This document shows, piece after piece, positions 1-9,530 of a DNA stretch of 64,000 nucleotides. Position 1 is the stretch's first letter, and every line of letters starts with the position of its first letter. The translations under genes and the position numbers were made by a program. Source of the stretch: Neobacillus muris (GTDB lineage: Bacteria > Bacillota > Bacilli > Bacillales > Cytobacillaceae). Location of the stretch: positions 62,001 to 126,000 of the forward strand of contig NZ_CALPDF010000003.1 of NCBI RefSeq assembly GCF_943193175.1, read 5' to 3'. A model generated the notes under the pieces. That model did not search any database and was not told where the DNA came from. It worked only from the letters and a program-made list of their open reading frames with translations.

Positions 1-25
1 CATAATGGTATTATTATATCTCTAT

Positions 26-892
26 TTAGTATAAAAAAAGAAGGTCGCTGATTTTATCCGTTAACCGTTTTTCCGTGAAATAGGCATGCAGCAATTCATT
101 TTCATCTAATGTATGTTTCTCCCTGTCATCACCCTGCACAATAATTGGGTGCTTGCAGCCCCGCTGAAATTTTTCCAAGACATCAATAAGCAAATCCTGT
201 TCGCTGGCATGAATCGGCTTTAGATTACTTGGCTCAGATTTTTTTCCGTAATATCGTTCCAGTAAAAACCGCATAAAAATAAACCGGCGCTGTTTCCATT
301 CATAATGGAGCGAGAACAACAAGAAGGCAATGATAACCCATACATTCAGATGTGCCGGTGCATTTACTAAAACAAGTCCTGAGAATATCAACAGGCTTGC
401 GAACGAAATCAGAAGCGTCAGGCGGTGTGCTTCAGGAAAGGCCCGCTTTAGGGAAAGTGCCAGGAACACCATTTTTCCGCCGTCAAGCGGCCAGATTGGG
501 AATAAATTAAAGATGAGGATCATCAGGTTGTATTCGATAAATAAATGATAAAGATCCTCCGGCATGAGCTGGAAAGAAAGCAAGCCGTAGGCAGCTGCCA
601 TCATCCAAAAATGCTGGATAGGACCTGCCAAGACGACAATGGTCTCTTCCTTTAACGGACGATTTCCATGCTCATCCATTTCCGCCACCCCGCCAAATGG
701 CAGGAGGGTAATTTTCTTGATTCTCCATGAAAAAAAAGAAGCCGCCGCTGCATGACCCATTTCATGGATAAAAATAATCGTTAAGAGCAAACAGACATCC
801 ATGAAACGGGCGGTGGCAATGGCGAGGGCAAGGATGATCCATAATAATGGATGGATTTGAACAAGTTTCAGTAACCCTATCGCTTTATTCAA
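26..892 (-). CDS. spoIVFB: SpoIVFB, intramembrane pro-sigma-K processing protease
   Basis: Site-2-type zinc metalloprotease (family M50) that cleaves pro-sigma-K in the membrane surrounding the forespore. The 288 residues match the usual length. HEMGH at residues 43-47 is the HExxH zinc motif, lying in a hydrophobic segment, and NLFPIWPLDGG around 130-140 supplies the third zinc ligand Asp. About six membrane segments fill the first 200 residues. The last ~90 residues are soluble and fit the regulatory CBS-type domain of the family. Its start overlaps the end of spoIVFA by 8 nt, so the two are co-transcribed and probably translationally coupled. Function is by family knowledge; motifs are seen directly. 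Confidence 0.95.
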   Translation of the reverse strand: MNKAIGLLKLVQIHPLLWIILALAIATARFMDVCLLLTIIFIHEMGHAAAASFFSWRIKKITLLPFGGVAEMDEHGNRPLKEETIVVLAGPIQHFWMMAAAYGLLSFQLMPEDLYHLFIEYNLMILIFNLFPIWPLDGGKMVFLALSLKRAFPEAHRLTLLISFASLLIFSGLVLVNAPAHLNVWVIIAFLLFSLHYEWKQRRFIFMRFLLERYYGKKSEPSNLKPIHASEQDLLIDVLEKFQRGCKHPIIVQGDDREKHTLDENELLHAYFTEKRLTDKISDLLFLY

Positions 893-1664
893 CTCGTATC
901 ACCTTTATTGGATCGATGAACGCATCCCCTTTTTTCACTGCAAAATAGTACTGTCCTTTGCTCGCATCATCTCCAGCCGAATCAGACACCGTCCCGACAA
1001 TCGTTTTATTATCGATATATTCATATAATTTCACCTTGATATCTGCCAAATTGCCATACCATGTCTCTGTTTCGTCGGCATGCTGGATAACAATCGTTTT
1101 GCCTAATCCATCCTTCACTCCTGCGAAGGTGACAAATCCATCATTGATAGCCTGAACAGGGGCTCCCTTCCCTGTCTGAATCATGATACCCTGCCCATTT
1201 TTTTCGAAGTTTTCAAGGATTTTGCCCGTTACCGGAACCGCTCCCTTTGCCTCTTGTTTGTTATCTGCGTTATCTTTTTCGTTAAATGGCAGCAAGGCAA
1301 GCGGTTTTCCGAACTTTTCCTCATACCAGTTGGATACAACTGCAAATTTAAAATCGGTTTCCATTGTTTTCACAATAAAGGTTCTGGCTGATTCAAGGCC
1401 AGCGGACTGGTTGCGGAACAGGATCGCAATCCCCAAAAACAAGAGGATGGATGCCAATATTTTGAAAAAGAAGACCTCTTTTTTGAATAATGGGTGTCCG
1501 GCTTCATCATTATGGTTCATCGAAGGAGGGGAATAATTCCAATCAAATGAATCATCGTTACCTGACCAGACTAAAGGCCGTTCGTTCACTTTTTCTGCTG
1601 AACCCTTTTCTTTTTTCCTTTTGGCGATTCGCCGCCTTATTTCATCCGGAGTAGATCGTGCCAT
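885..1664 (-). CDS. spoIVFA: SpoIVFA, regulator of SpoIVFB with degenerate M23 domain
   Basis: Holds SpoIVFB inactive in a complex in the outer forespore membrane until the forespore signal arrives. The N-terminus is basic (DEIRRRIAKRKKEKG), there is one membrane segment around residues 70-88, and the C-terminal half resembles a LytM/M23 peptidase fold without the metal-binding histidines (QAINDGFVTFAG... IVIQHADETETWYGNL). I chose the ATG at 1664 because AAGGG lies at normal spacing before it; in-frame TTG and ATG codons at 1673 and 1670 sit too close to that site. A SigE-like promoter lies upstream, as expected for this operon. Confidence 0.92.
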   Translation of the reverse strand: MARSTPDEIRRRIAKRKKEKGSAEKVNERPLVWSGNDDSFDWNYSPPSMNHNDEAGHPLFKKEVFFFKILASILLFLGIAILFRNQSAGLESARTFIVKTMETDFKFAVVSNWYEEKFGKPLALLPFNEKDNADNKQEAKGAVPVTGKILENFEKNGQGIMIQTGKGAPVQAINDGFVTFAGVKDGLGKTIVIQHADETETWYGNLADIKVKLYEYIDNKTIVGTVSDSAGDDASKGQYYFAVKKGDAFIDPIKVIRVE

Positions 1665-1695
1665 ACCCATCAACCCTTTTCACACTGTTTGTACA

Positions 1696-1722
1696 AGTTT
1701 ATGATAGGGCTGGACAGAGTAT
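1696..1722 (-). promoter_or_regulatory. SigE-like promoter of spoIVFAB
   Basis: On the minus strand ATA (1720-1722), a 16-nt spacer and CATAAACT (1696-1703) fit the sigma-E pattern ATA-N16-CATACANT with one mismatch. It lies about 30 nt upstream of the chosen spoIVFA start. The B. subtilis spoIVF operon is sigma-E dependent. Seen by eye only. Confidence 0.65.
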
Positions 1723-1771
1723 GACAGGCCAGTCATCAAAAATGACAGCTGGGATACAACCATCCCAAAAT

Positions 1772-1810
1772 AAAAAAATCTGTTCACTGCTTAATGCCGA
1801 TGAACAGATT
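1772..1810 (-). terminator. Rho-independent terminator after minD
   Basis: Inverted repeat AATCTGTTCA / TGAACAGATT followed on the minus strand by a T run (TTTTTTTATTTT). It ends the mre-min transcript just past the minD stop at 1818. Confidence 0.8.
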
Positions 1811-1817
1811 TTAGATT

Positions 1818-2621
1818 TTATCTCACACCAAAGAATTTCTTGATTTTGGTAAAAACGTTCTTATTATCTTCCTCCAGCGGCTGAAGGGGAATCGATTCAC
1901 CGAGAATTCTTCGGGCAATATTCCGATACGCAATCGATGCCTTGCTGTTTGGATTCAGGGCAATCGGCTCTCCGTGATTGGAGGCACGGATGACTTCCTC
2001 ATCATCGGCCACAATCCCAATCAATTCGATCGATAAATGCTGCGTGATCTCATCAATATCCAGCATGTCACCGCTTTTCATCATATGATTCCGAATCCGG
2101 TTCACGATTAATTTCGGCGATTCCATATGCTTTTCTTTTTCCAGAAGCCCAATAATTCGGTCAGCATCCCGTACAGCGGAAACCTCCGGCGTGGTGACCA
2201 CAATCGCTTTATCGGCACCGGCTACTGCATTCTTATAGCCTTGCTCAATACCAGCAGGGCAATCGATAATGATATAATCATAGTCTTGCTTTAATTCTGT
2301 GATCAAGTCACGCATTTGCTCCGGCTTAACGGCTGATTTATCAACCGTTTGCGCAGCAGGGAGCAAATACAATAACCCATCAAATCGCTTATCCTTGACT
2401 AAAGCCTGATGGATTTTGCATCTGCCTTCCACTACATCGACTAAATCATAAATAATTCGATTCTCAAGCCCCATTACGACATCCAAGTTTCGAAGACCGA
2501 TGTCAGTATCTACCAAGCATACTTTCTTTCCTTGGAGGGCAAGTGCAGTGCCAATATTAGCTGAGGTAGTTGTTTTGCCGACGCCGCCCTTACCTGATGT
2601 AATTACGATTGCTTCTCCCAC
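1818..2621 (-). CDS. minD: Septum site-determining ATPase MinD
   Basis: ParA/MinD-family ATPase that recruits MinC to the membrane and blocks division near the poles. The deviant Walker A motif GKGGVGKT is at residues 10-17, and the C-terminal stretch NVFTKIKKFFGVR is the amphipathic membrane-targeting helix. The 267 residues equal the family norm. One nucleotide separates it from minC upstream, so the two are translationally coupled. It is the last gene of the radC-mreBCD-minCD stretch; a terminator follows. Confidence 0.97.
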   Translation of the reverse strand: MGEAIVITSGKGGVGKTTTSANIGTALALQGKKVCLVDTDIGLRNLDVVMGLENRIIYDLVDVVEGRCKIHQALVKDKRFDGLLYLLPAAQTVDKSAVKPEQMRDLITELKQDYDYIIIDCPAGIEQGYKNAVAGADKAIVVTTPEVSAVRDADRIIGLLEKEKHMESPKLIVNRIRNHMMKSGDMLDIDEITQHLSIELIGIVADDEEVIRASNHGEPIALNPNSKASIAYRNIARRILGESIPLQPLEEDNKNVFTKIKKFFGVR

Positions 2622-2622
2622 T

Positions 2623-3303
2623 TTAATGTCCCCCTTCTAATCTGGTCAAATTAGGCCTTATTTTCATTAATGCTTGTAATCTATCAAAAACTATCTGCCG
2701 ATTTTCATTCATATAGGCGCATTCCATATCATGATTGTCCTCACTTTGCCATGCTTCGGAAATCCGATTGATGCAATCACTAATGCGCAATTGGGATGGT
2801 CTCATGCTAGAGGCAGCAATGACAGCCTGCTCATTTCCATTGCAGCCGGCATGGGCAACTCCTCTTAACGTGCCCATCACAAAAATATTTCCGCCAGCAA
2901 TAACAGAGCCTCCTGGGTTTACATCACCAATCAAGAGCAAATCCCCGGTCACTTTTAAGACTTGGCCGGAACGGACGATACTTGCGACGGTTACGACCTC
3001 TGTTTCTTCACGCAGCCGCTTGGCCTCGTCCTTTGTCATGACGTTGGATTCAATCTCATCCACTGCAAAATTTTTCTTTTGGCGGATTAATTGTTTCAGT
3101 TCTTCGAGCTGTTCCTCTATTAAATACCGGTTGCCGATATTGACTGTAACGGGGATCAACTGGCGGTCATCTTGGGTTCTGGTATTGGCAGAAAGCTTTT
3201 CGTCCAGCTCTAGTTTTAGCTCCTGAAAGGAACAGTTATCATCAAGATGCAGCACCAGACCGCCCTTTGTCCCCTTTATTGTAACATTTTGCCGTTTTTT
3301 CAT
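2623..3303 (-). CDS. minC: Septum site-determining protein MinC
   Basis: FtsZ polymerisation inhibitor that acts with MinD. The N-terminal domain (about 1-100) contacts FtsZ. The C-terminal beta-helix domain (about 105-210) shows the glycine-rich repeats typical of MinC ([22 protein letters not shown], abbreviated) that dimerise and bind MinD. 226 residues is normal. A GAGGTG site precedes the ATG. Upstream lies a 128-nt gap to mreD in which I see no convincing terminator, so read-through from mreBCD is likely. Confidence 0.95.
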   Translation of the reverse strand: MKKRQNVTIKGTKGGLVLHLDDNCSFQELKLELDEKLSANTRTQDDRQLIPVTVNIGNRYLIEEQLEELKQLIRQKKNFAVDEIESNVMTKDEAKRLREETEVVTVASIVRSGQVLKVTGDLLLIGDVNPGGSVIAGGNIFVMGTLRGVAHAGCNGNEQAVIAASSMRPSQLRISDCINRISEAWQSEDNHDMECAYMNENRQIVFDRLQALMKIRPNLTRLEGGH

Positions 3304-3431
3304 GGAGAATTTTTCACCTCATAAATTAGGAAAACCATCTCGGGATTTTCGAGTACATCCTTATTCCCTGGATAAACACACACTATCTAAATATATTTCG
3401 ACACGTTGTGCCTATTCTCCTCTTTTTCCAA

Positions 3432-3950
3432 TCAATCATCTTTTAAAGCTTCGGAATACTTTTCAAAGCAGCGCTTAAACAGGAACCCTGTCAGCAAAAT
3501 AAAAATCGCATTCAAGATTAGTGTAGGATAAAATCTTAAATTGATAAAGCTCATAAAATCTAAATCGGTTACATGGATTAAAAAGTTCATTTCATAGACG
3601 CCAATTTCCAGCAGCGCAATGCCGCCAAGGGAGACGATGGACGCCACAATAATGTTGGACTGCAGCACATGCATCACTTTGGTAACGATATATGCAACGA
3701 AGGGGAAGAGAAATAAGTAAATCCCCAGCACTTCCACATAAACAATATCAAATAGCAGGCCGAAAATAGCCGAATAGAGGATTCCTTTGTTTTTCCCAAT
3801 ATAGATGGTAAAAAAAAGCAGGCCGGTATATAAGAAATGAGGCACTAAAATTTTGCTTTGCCCAAAAACTTTCTCGGGCATAAACTGAACAAACAAACTT
3901 TCAGCAATAAACAACGCTAAAAACAAAAGAGGAAGAAGGAATTTTCTCAC
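3432..3950 (-). CDS. mreD: Rod shape-determining protein MreD
   Basis: Small integral membrane protein of the elongasome, needed with MreB and MreC for rod-shaped growth. The 172 residues form about five hydrophobic segments (for example LLPLLFLALFIAESLF at the N-terminus and ILNAIFILLTGFLF near the C-terminus). It starts at a GTG that overlaps the mreC stop by 4 nt (GTGA), with GGAGGA before it. MreD sequences are poorly conserved, so the call rests on size, topology and position after mreC. Confidence 0.9.
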   Translation of the reverse strand: MRKFLLPLLFLALFIAESLFVQFMPEKVFGQSKILVPHFLYTGLLFFTIYIGKNKGILYSAIFGLLFDIVYVEVLGIYLFLFPFVAYIVTKVMHVLQSNIIVASIVSLGGIALLEIGVYEMNFLIHVTDLDFMSFINLRFYPTLILNAIFILLTGFLFKRCFEKYSEALKDD

Positions 3951-4828
3951 AAGTCCTCCTCCTTCCCATCTGACATATCGCTTGTATCCGGCTGCGTCAT
4001 TAATCGTTTGATGACCAGGACGTTTTCAATATCATAGAAATCTGCTCCCGGCTTGACCAGCGCTGTTTGGTTTAACCCATACTGATCTGGCTTCACATCG
4101 ACCACTTTCCCAATTAATAATCCTTGCGGGAAGACTCCCCCGAGGCCTGAGGTAATGACGGTCTGTCCTTTTTCAACCTTCGCACCGGAAGGAATTCCTT
4201 TCACTAACAAAGCTTTTTCTTTGTCGTCATACCCCTGGACAAACCCATAAATATTGGTATCGGATTGGATGAGAGCTGAAATCCGATTTTTCGGATCCAT
4301 GGCGCTCAAAAGCTGGACCGTCGAGCTAAATTGGTTCACGCTTTTTACTTTTCCAATTAGGCCGTCAGCAGTTACGACTGCCATGTTTTTCTTGATCCCG
4401 CTTAGGCTGCCTTTGTCAATAATCAGCATTTCATGCCAGCGGTCCGGATTTCGCCCGATGACGGTGGCAGGCGATGGTTCCATATCTCTCAATGTTTTTT
4501 CTTCACCATTAATTTTCCGCAAATCTTCATTATCTTTTTTCAGTGCCTGAATCTCTGCTTCAAGGCTGGCGATTTTTTCTACCCGTGATTTTAATTCTTT
4601 ATTCTCTTTATATGTATTTTGCAAATCCTGGAGATTTTCAAAAAAGCCTGCAACATAATTGGCAGGCTTTGAAACCAGGGATTGAACCCAGCCGGTGGTA
4701 TCTTTGACAAATTGCTCCGGCCAGGTTAATTTACTTCTCTCCCTTAATGAAAACCCAATCAATGCCACGAGAATAATAATGCTGACGAGCAAAATGATCA
4801 GTCGTTTATTCAAAAAGAACTGTGGCAT
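3947..4828 (-). CDS. mreC: Rod shape-determining protein MreC
   Basis: Bitopic elongasome scaffold. A single membrane segment occupies residues 9-26, followed by a coiled coil at about 70-110 (leucine/lysine/glutamate-rich, LKSRVEKIASLEAEIQALKK) and then the tandem beta-barrel MreC domain to about residue 275 (GLIGKV, VITSGLGGVFPQGL). 293 residues is normal. It is preceded by mreB with a 61-nt gap and overlaps mreD downstream. Confidence 0.96.
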   Translation of the reverse strand: MPQFFLNKRLIILLVSIIILVALIGFSLRERSKLTWPEQFVKDTTGWVQSLVSKPANYVAGFFENLQDLQNTYKENKELKSRVEKIASLEAEIQALKKDNEDLRKINGEEKTLRDMEPSPATVIGRNPDRWHEMLIIDKGSLSGIKKNMAVVTADGLIGKVKSVNQFSSTVQLLSAMDPKNRISALIQSDTNIYGFVQGYDDKEKALLVKGIPSGAKVEKGQTVITSGLGGVFPQGLLIGKVVDVKPDQYGLNQTALVKPGADFYDIENVLVIKRLMTQPDTSDMSDGKEEDL

Positions 4829-4889
4829 GATGATACACCTCTACTATAAGATGGAACATCACGTTACATATCCAGCTGCAGTGCCCGAT

Positions 4890-5912
4890 TTAACGTGAGT
4901 CCTTTGCTTTATTTTTAAACAAATGAATATGGTCTAATGCATTGCCTGTGCCAATTGCTACGCAATCAAGCGGATTTTCAGCTATTAAAACAGGCATTTT
5001 CGTTTCTTCACTAATGACCTTGTCCAAGTTGCGAAGCAGCGCCCCGCCTCCTGTCAAGACGATTCCCCTGTCCATAATGTCGGCTGCCAATTCCGGCGGG
5101 GTCTTTTCTAATGTATTCTTCACGGCCTCAACAATCGCGTAAACCGTGTCGTTTAAAGCAGAGGCAATTTCTTTGGCAGTGATTTCAATCGTTTTTGGCA
5201 GTCCTGTCAATAAATCACGGCCGCGGATTTCCATATTATCGATTGCTTCCGGCGTGCCAGCAGAGCCAATTTCCATTTTAACCATTTCCGCCGTGCGATC
5301 GCCAATTAATAAATTGTAGCTTTTGCGGATGTAGGAAATAATGGCGTCATCCATTTCATCCCCTGCAATGCGAATGGATTGGCTGGTTACAATGCCCCCA
5401 AGGGAGATAATGGCCACTTCGGTTGTACCGCCGCCAATATCCACCACCATGCTGCCAGTCGGCTCCCAGACAGGAAGATTGGCCCCGATAGCCGCTGCAA
5501 ACGGCTCCTCAATCGTATAGGCATCTTTTGCCCCTGCTTGCCTAGTAGCATCGATTACGGCCCGCTCTTCAACGGCTGTAATTCCTGATGGGACACAAAC
5601 CATGACATGAGGTTTGCCAGAAAATGCGCCTTTCGCCTTTTGTGCTTGGCGAATCAAATGTTTCATCATGGCTGCGGTTGTTTCAAAGTCAGCAATGACT
5701 CCATCCTTCATCGGCCGAGTTGCGACCACGTTGCCCGGTGTCCGGCCAATCATATTTTTGGCATCATTACCAACGGCAACGATTTGTTTTGTGTCAGTCT
5801 GAAGGGCCACTACGGATGGCTCCCGTAAAACAATTCCTTTTCCTTTTACATATACAAGGGTATTGGCAGTTCCCAAATCTATCCCAAGATCTTTTGTTCC
5901 AAATCCAAACAT
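4890..5912 (-). CDS. mreB: Actin-like cell-shape protein MreB
   Basis: Bacterial actin homologue that forms membrane-bound filaments guiding lateral wall synthesis. 340 residues with the actin-family phosphate loops ([13 protein letters not shown] at about 10-22 and [14 protein letters not shown] at about 156-169) and the adenosine motif [13 protein letters not shown] near 285. GGGAGA precedes the ATG. First gene of the mreBCD-minCD string. A run of 13 T on the plus strand lies about 60 nt upstream, in the gap to radC. Confidence 0.97.
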   Translation of the reverse strand: MFGFGTKDLGIDLGTANTLVYVKGKGIVLREPSVVALQTDTKQIVAVGNDAKNMIGRTPGNVVATRPMKDGVIADFETTAAMMKHLIRQAQKAKGAFSGKPHVMVCVPSGITAVEERAVIDATRQAGAKDAYTIEEPFAAAIGANLPVWEPTGSMVVDIGGGTTEVAIISLGGIVTSQSIRIAGDEMDDAIISYIRKSYNLLIGDRTAEMVKMEIGSAGTPEAIDNMEIRGRDLLTGLPKTIEITAKEIASALNDTVYAIVEAVKNTLEKTPPELAADIMDRGIVLTGGGALLRNLDKVISEETKMPVLIAENPLDCVAIGTGNALDHIHLFKNKAKDSR

Positions 5913-6083
5913 TGTGTTGTATCTCCCTTTCTGATACGAAATGCAAAAAATTAAAATGATGGGCAGGTGATTACCTTTTTTTTTTTATCCTACCAAATTT
6001 CTATTACTTTTATAGCTGTTTCGACAGCCTTCTTCAAAAATCATAACCAATATTATAACTCATCGTCCAGTAAAATCATAGTA

Positions 6084-6773
6084 TTATAAATACCCTTTTT
6101 CCTTTAAACTAACAAACTTATTTTCACCGATGATAAGATGGTCCAATAAATCAATGCCAATAATCTTCCCGCATTCAGCCAGCCGCTTCGTCACTTCGAT
6201 ATCTTCACGGCTAGGTGCGGGATCACCGGATGGATGATTATGGACCGCGATAATGGAAGCGGCAGAGCGCTTTAACGCTTCCCGGTATACCTCCCTTGGA
6301 TGTACAATCGAGGCATTAAGGCTCCCGATGAAAATCGTTTGTTTATGAATCACCTGATTCTTGGTGTTTAAATACAAACAGACAAAATGCTCTTGGGACA
6401 AAAAACGCATGTCATTCATGACATATTTCGCACCATCTTCTGGTGAGCGAATGACATAGCGATCATTATAGTTTAAATTGGCCATTCTGCGCCCAATTTC
6501 AACGGCAGCCAGAATTTGAATCGCCTTGGCGGAGCCAATCCCTTTTATTTCGGTTATTTCTTCTAATGTTGCTGTTTTTAACTGCCTTAATCCTTCAAAA
6601 TGGGTCAACAGCCGGTTGGATAGCTGCAATACCGACTCATCTTTCGTACCCGTCCGAAGTAAAATGGCAATTAATTCATGATTCGATAAGCTTTGCGGGC
6701 CATGCTTGATAAATCTTTCTCTTGGCCGTTCGTCTTGAGGGAAATCACGGATCATTAACGTATTCGTGGACAT
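6084..6773 (-). CDS. radC: RadC-family JAB/MPN domain protein
   Basis: Conserved protein named for an old, withdrawn link to DNA repair; its biochemical role remains unsettled. N-terminal helix-hairpin-helix-like part (LEEITEIKGIGSAKAIQILAA, abbreviated, about 65-90) and a C-terminal JAMM-type metalloenzyme domain with HNHPSGDPAPSRED around residue 175 (HxH...D zinc ligands). 229 residues is normal. GGGAGG precedes the ATG at 6773. Lies 39 nt downstream of maf, as in B. subtilis. Confidence 0.93.
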   Translation of the reverse strand: MSTNTLMIRDFPQDERPRERFIKHGPQSLSNHELIAILLRTGTKDESVLQLSNRLLTHFEGLRQLKTATLEEITEIKGIGSAKAIQILAAVEIGRRMANLNYNDRYVIRSPEDGAKYVMNDMRFLSQEHFVCLYLNTKNQVIHKQTIFIGSLNASIVHPREVYREALKRSAASIIAVHNHPSGDPAPSREDIEVTKRLAECGKIIGIDLLDHLIIGENKFVSLKEKGYL

Positions 6774-6812
6774 TGTTTTCCTCCCTGTTTCTTGGGAGTC
6801 ATGCCGAAAGGA

Positions 6813-7385
6813 TTAATACGGCAGCTGAAAGCCCAAACGCTTTAATTCCCGGACCGTCCTGGCAACAGGCAGACCGACAACAGCAAAATAGTCGCCATGA
6901 ATTTTTTTGACTAACATACCTCCCAGTCCCTGAATGCCATAAGCGCCCGCTTTATCAAACGGTTCGCCGCTTTTCACATACGACCGTATCTCATCGTCCG
7001 TTAACTCCCAAAACCATACTTCTGTTTTTTCAAAAAATCGAGCCGAACTTGCTGGCGATACAATGGAAACACCAGTGTACACATCATGCTGATTGCCTGA
7101 TAAACGTTTCAGCATTTGAATCGCTTCTGCCTCATCAGCGGGCTTTCCTAAGATTTGATTTTCCGCCGCGACAATGGTGTCTGAACCAATTACAAATGCA
7201 TCATGGTTTTCCTCAAAAACTGCCTGTGCTTTCCGATGGGCCAGCTCCATGACAACCTCATCTGGCGAGAGGTCCGGATTAAAGCTTTCATCCACATTAC
7301 TGCTTGAAATTGCGAATGGTATTCGGAGAGTTTCTAGAAGTTCTTTTCGCCGTGGAGAAGAAGAGGCTAATATGAGGTTTTGCAT
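6813..7385 (-). CDS. maf: Maf nucleotide pyrophosphatase
   Basis: House-cleaning pyrophosphatase of the Maf/YhdE family, acting on modified or non-canonical pyrimidine nucleoside triphosphates; overproduction in B. subtilis inhibits septation. The signature SSSPRRKELLETL is at residues 8-20, and the catalytic segment GSDTIVA around 67-73 carries the conserved Asp. 190 residues is normal. AAGGTGATG lies directly upstream of the start. A 222-nt gap containing the spoIIB terminator lies before it. Confidence 0.94.
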   Translation of the reverse strand: MQNLILASSSPRRKELLETLRIPFAISSSNVDESFNPDLSPDEVVMELAHRKAQAVFEENHDAFVIGSDTIVAAENQILGKPADEAEAIQMLKRLSGNQHDVYTGVSIVSPASSARFFEKTEVWFWELTDDEIRSYVKSGEPFDKAGAYGIQGLGGMLVKKIHGDYFAVVGLPVARTVRELKRLGFQLPY

Positions 7386-7524
7386 TTCATCACCTTACCT
7401 TTGATTGCTCGCGTATTGGGAGATACATTTAAATGGTATCAGAAAATGGCCCAGCAAACAATTTTTATACCATTAAATTTTGAAGATATATGTCAAACTA
7501 TGCATATTTATTTTTTGTAGAAAC

Positions 7525-7557
7525 AAAAAATGCCTGCAGCGATCGGCCAGGCATTTT
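7525..7557 (-). terminator. Terminator after spoIIB
   Basis: Stem AAATGCCTG / CAGGCATTT around a short loop, followed on the minus strand by TTTTTTGTTT. It lies 50 nt past the spoIIB stop and separates spoIIB from maf. Confidence 0.8.
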
Positions 7558-7607
7558 TGCAGAATAATTTCCCGGAAAATAGTCCGTAAGTCATGTCTAA
7601 GCTCGCC

Positions 7608-8633
7608 TTACATAGAATAATATAAGGACAAGAAGGTTAATAAGCTTTGCTGTGCTTCTGTAAGTGTCTTTTTATCTTTTGATTTTTGGTAGGACTGGAT
7701 ATTGTCATATGCGTTGGATAGCTCCACCTTGATTTTTTTCACATTCTCATTTTTTAAGCCATTGGTTTTTAGCGGCTGCCCGGCTCCTTCCAACGTTTTT
7801 GCTGATCCATCTGTCATCGCCTGCGCCAGTGATTGATAGATTACAGGTACCGATTCAAGAAAGGTTTTATCGCCGTCTGTGAGATCTGAAATTTTCTTTT
7901 CACCGACCACGATGGATTTGGCAAATGCATCATTCACTCCCGATTCCTTATACTGGCTGCTGAGTGTTTTGGCTGTTTCCAATGAATCGGCAGCTCCGAG
8001 AAAGATATAATGTTTTCCTTCCATTTCAATTATTTGCGCCGGGATACCCTTTGACTTTAACTGTGTTTCTGTTTCCTTGGCACCATCAGTGGAGGAAAAA
8101 TATCCTCCCTGAACAAGATAGGTAGTAAATTCTTTGACGACGCCCGAAGCTTGTCCAGTTGTTTCGGCTGTCCCTGCATTAGTTTCTTCCTGTGCCACTG
8201 TATTGGTATCTGCCCCTGTTTTTTCATCTGATTCGACAATCACTAATTTCAGCATAAAAACACCAATTGTGGTGCCAATAAGAATGGCAAATATCCCCGC
8301 TGTCACAATCGAGCCGATTGGTCTCCTGGTTTTTTTAGGGGAAAACGGATGGGTGATTTTATGGCTGGTTTTCATTGGGATTTCTTCTATTTCTTGATCC
8401 GAGGATTCCGGGATAATCCAGTCGAAGCTTTCTTCAACGGATTCTTGTGCTGCCGCGGTCTCCAAAAAGACGTCTTCTTCCAGATCGGGCTCACTATGAT
8501 TGGTTTTGATCACTTTTAATTGAGGTGGTTTTTGGGGTTCTGGCCCCTTTTTCTTCGGTTCTTCTTGGTACGGTGTTTGCTCTCCGTTTATTTTAACGGT
8601 TATGGTATGGTCTTTTTTTCTGGGCTTGTCCAC
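7608..8633 (-). CDS. spoIIB: SpoIIB-like SPOR-domain sporulation protein
   Basis: Peptidoglycan-binding membrane protein that helps engulfment begin at the forespore septum. From a GTG at 8633 (AAAGGAG 8 nt upstream) it has 341 residues: a basic, proline-rich cytoplasmic part beginning VDKPRKKDHTITVKINGEQ, a single membrane segment at about 108-130, an Ala/Thr/Gln-rich linker, and a SPOR domain at about 166-245 (YLVQGGYFSS ... IFLGAADSLETAK). The C-terminal ~90 residues are helical. An in-frame extension to 8738 has no ribosome site and runs into the upstream terminator. Position next to maf supports the symbol; the sequence itself only shows a SPOR protein. Confidence 0.82.
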   Translation of the reverse strand: MDKPRKKDHTITVKINGEQTPYQEEPKKKGPEPQKPPQLKVIKTNHSEPDLEEDVFLETAAAQESVEESFDWIIPESSDQEIEEIPMKTSHKITHPFSPKKTRRPIGSIVTAGIFAILIGTTIGVFMLKLVIVESDEKTGADTNTVAQEETNAGTAETTGQASGVVKEFTTYLVQGGYFSSTDGAKETETQLKSKGIPAQIIEMEGKHYIFLGAADSLETAKTLSSQYKESGVNDAFAKSIVVGEKKISDLTDGDKTFLESVPVIYQSLAQAMTDGSAKTLEGAGQPLKTNGLKNENVKKIKVELSNAYDNIQSYQKSKDKKTLTEAQQSLLTFLSLYYSM

Positions 8634-8688
8634 GTTTTGAACTCCTTTCTGACTAGGCAGTAATTTGTTCCATCCTATCATAAAGGGC

Positions 8689-8724
8689 AAAAAAAATAAC
8701 AAGACTTTTGTCGTCTTGTTATCG
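8689..8724 (-). terminator. Terminator of the type IV pilus operon
   Basis: Stem ATAACAAGAC / GTCTTGTTAT with a 7-nt loop and eight T on the minus strand, 35 nt past the pilO stop. It separates pilO from spoIIB. Confidence 0.82.
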
Positions 8725-8759
8725 TAGAGTTTCGCCAAATTATTTATGAACCAAGCAGC

Positions 8760-9530
8760 TTAAGGTGTCGGAGTGTCAGCGAATTGACTTAATGGATTGT
8801 CCTTATTAGCTGGTTCGGGTGAATCCATTTTAGGAAGCTGGGCCTTGAGATCAGTCAATTCAGGCATATAATAAGCCGAAACTGTTATATCGTAGGTTAA
8901 TGGCTGGCGGCCTTGATCCACACTAGTAATTTCCTGAACATCCGAATAATTTATTGATTCCACTACCACAATCCGTTTTAATGACTCCAAGGTATTGATA
9001 AATTTCTCAAAGTCCTCATACTTTGGCGATTCAACCTTAAGTTGGACAGTCAGTTTTTTCATCCCTTTTATGGCAGCGGAATTATTTTGAGCCGTTTGAG
9101 CTGCCTGAGTATCAGCTTGTGTCTGACTCTCTGTATTGGTTTGTCCTGTAGCTTGTTCCGCAGTTTGTCCATTAGATACAGAATCTGCATTAGCCGAACC
9201 ATCTTTGGTGAAACCCATCGATTTAATTTCACTATTCGAGATCGTCTCCGCTTTTTGAAGGTCTACTATCAACTGCTCTTGCAGCGGCTTTACAGGAATC
9301 CTTTGCTGCAGCCCCCTTGTATCATCTATGAGCGCTGCCGTTTCGTTTCCCTTATTTTTATTCATCGTTGTCAATATTTTTTGTGCAGTGTCCAATTCCA
9401 TTTGCTTGCCTGCCAAGTCAGTTTTTAGCGGACTTAAAAAGTTTAATTGAGCAAAAAGTATCATTAAAAGAAGTAACAGCACACAGATGGCAATGATTAA
9501 ATTATTCCTATTCGAGAACAGGGCTCTCAT
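8760..9530 (-). CDS. pilO: PilO-like type IV pilus alignment protein
   Basis: Bitopic inner-membrane protein that pairs with PilN to link the PilM ring to the growing pilus. 256 residues: cytoplasmic tail with one membrane segment at about 10-30 (LIIAICVLLLLLMILFAQL), a coiled coil at 35-100, a Gln/Thr/Ala-rich insert at about 115-150 (TAEQATGQTNTESQTQADTQ) and a ferredoxin-like PilO domain (GMKKLTVQLKVES... FEKFINTLESLKRIVVVESI, abbreviated). The start overlaps the pilN stop by 4 nt. Last gene of the operon. The call rests on topology, domain order and gene order; PilO proteins diverge widely. Confidence 0.85.
   Translation of the reverse strand: MRALFSNRNNLIIAICVLLLLLMILFAQLNFLSPLKTDLAGKQMELDTAQKILTTMNKNKGNETAALIDDTRGLQQRIPVKPLQEQLIVDLQKAETISNSEIKSMGFTKDGSANADSVSNGQTAEQATGQTNTESQTQADTQAAQTAQNNSAAIKGMKKLTVQLKVESPKYEDFEKFINTLESLKRIVVVESINYSDVQEITSVDQGRQPLTYDITVSAYYMPELTDLKAQLPKMDSPEPANKDNPLSQFADTPTP

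Noticed and set aside
1183-1536. 117-codon plus-strand open frame opposite spoIVFA
   Set aside because: Antisense shadow of a confidently identified gene; no ribosome site and no recognisable protein.
2735-3226. 163-codon plus-strand open frame opposite minC
   Set aside because: Ser/Cys-rich antisense translation of minC; no independent support.
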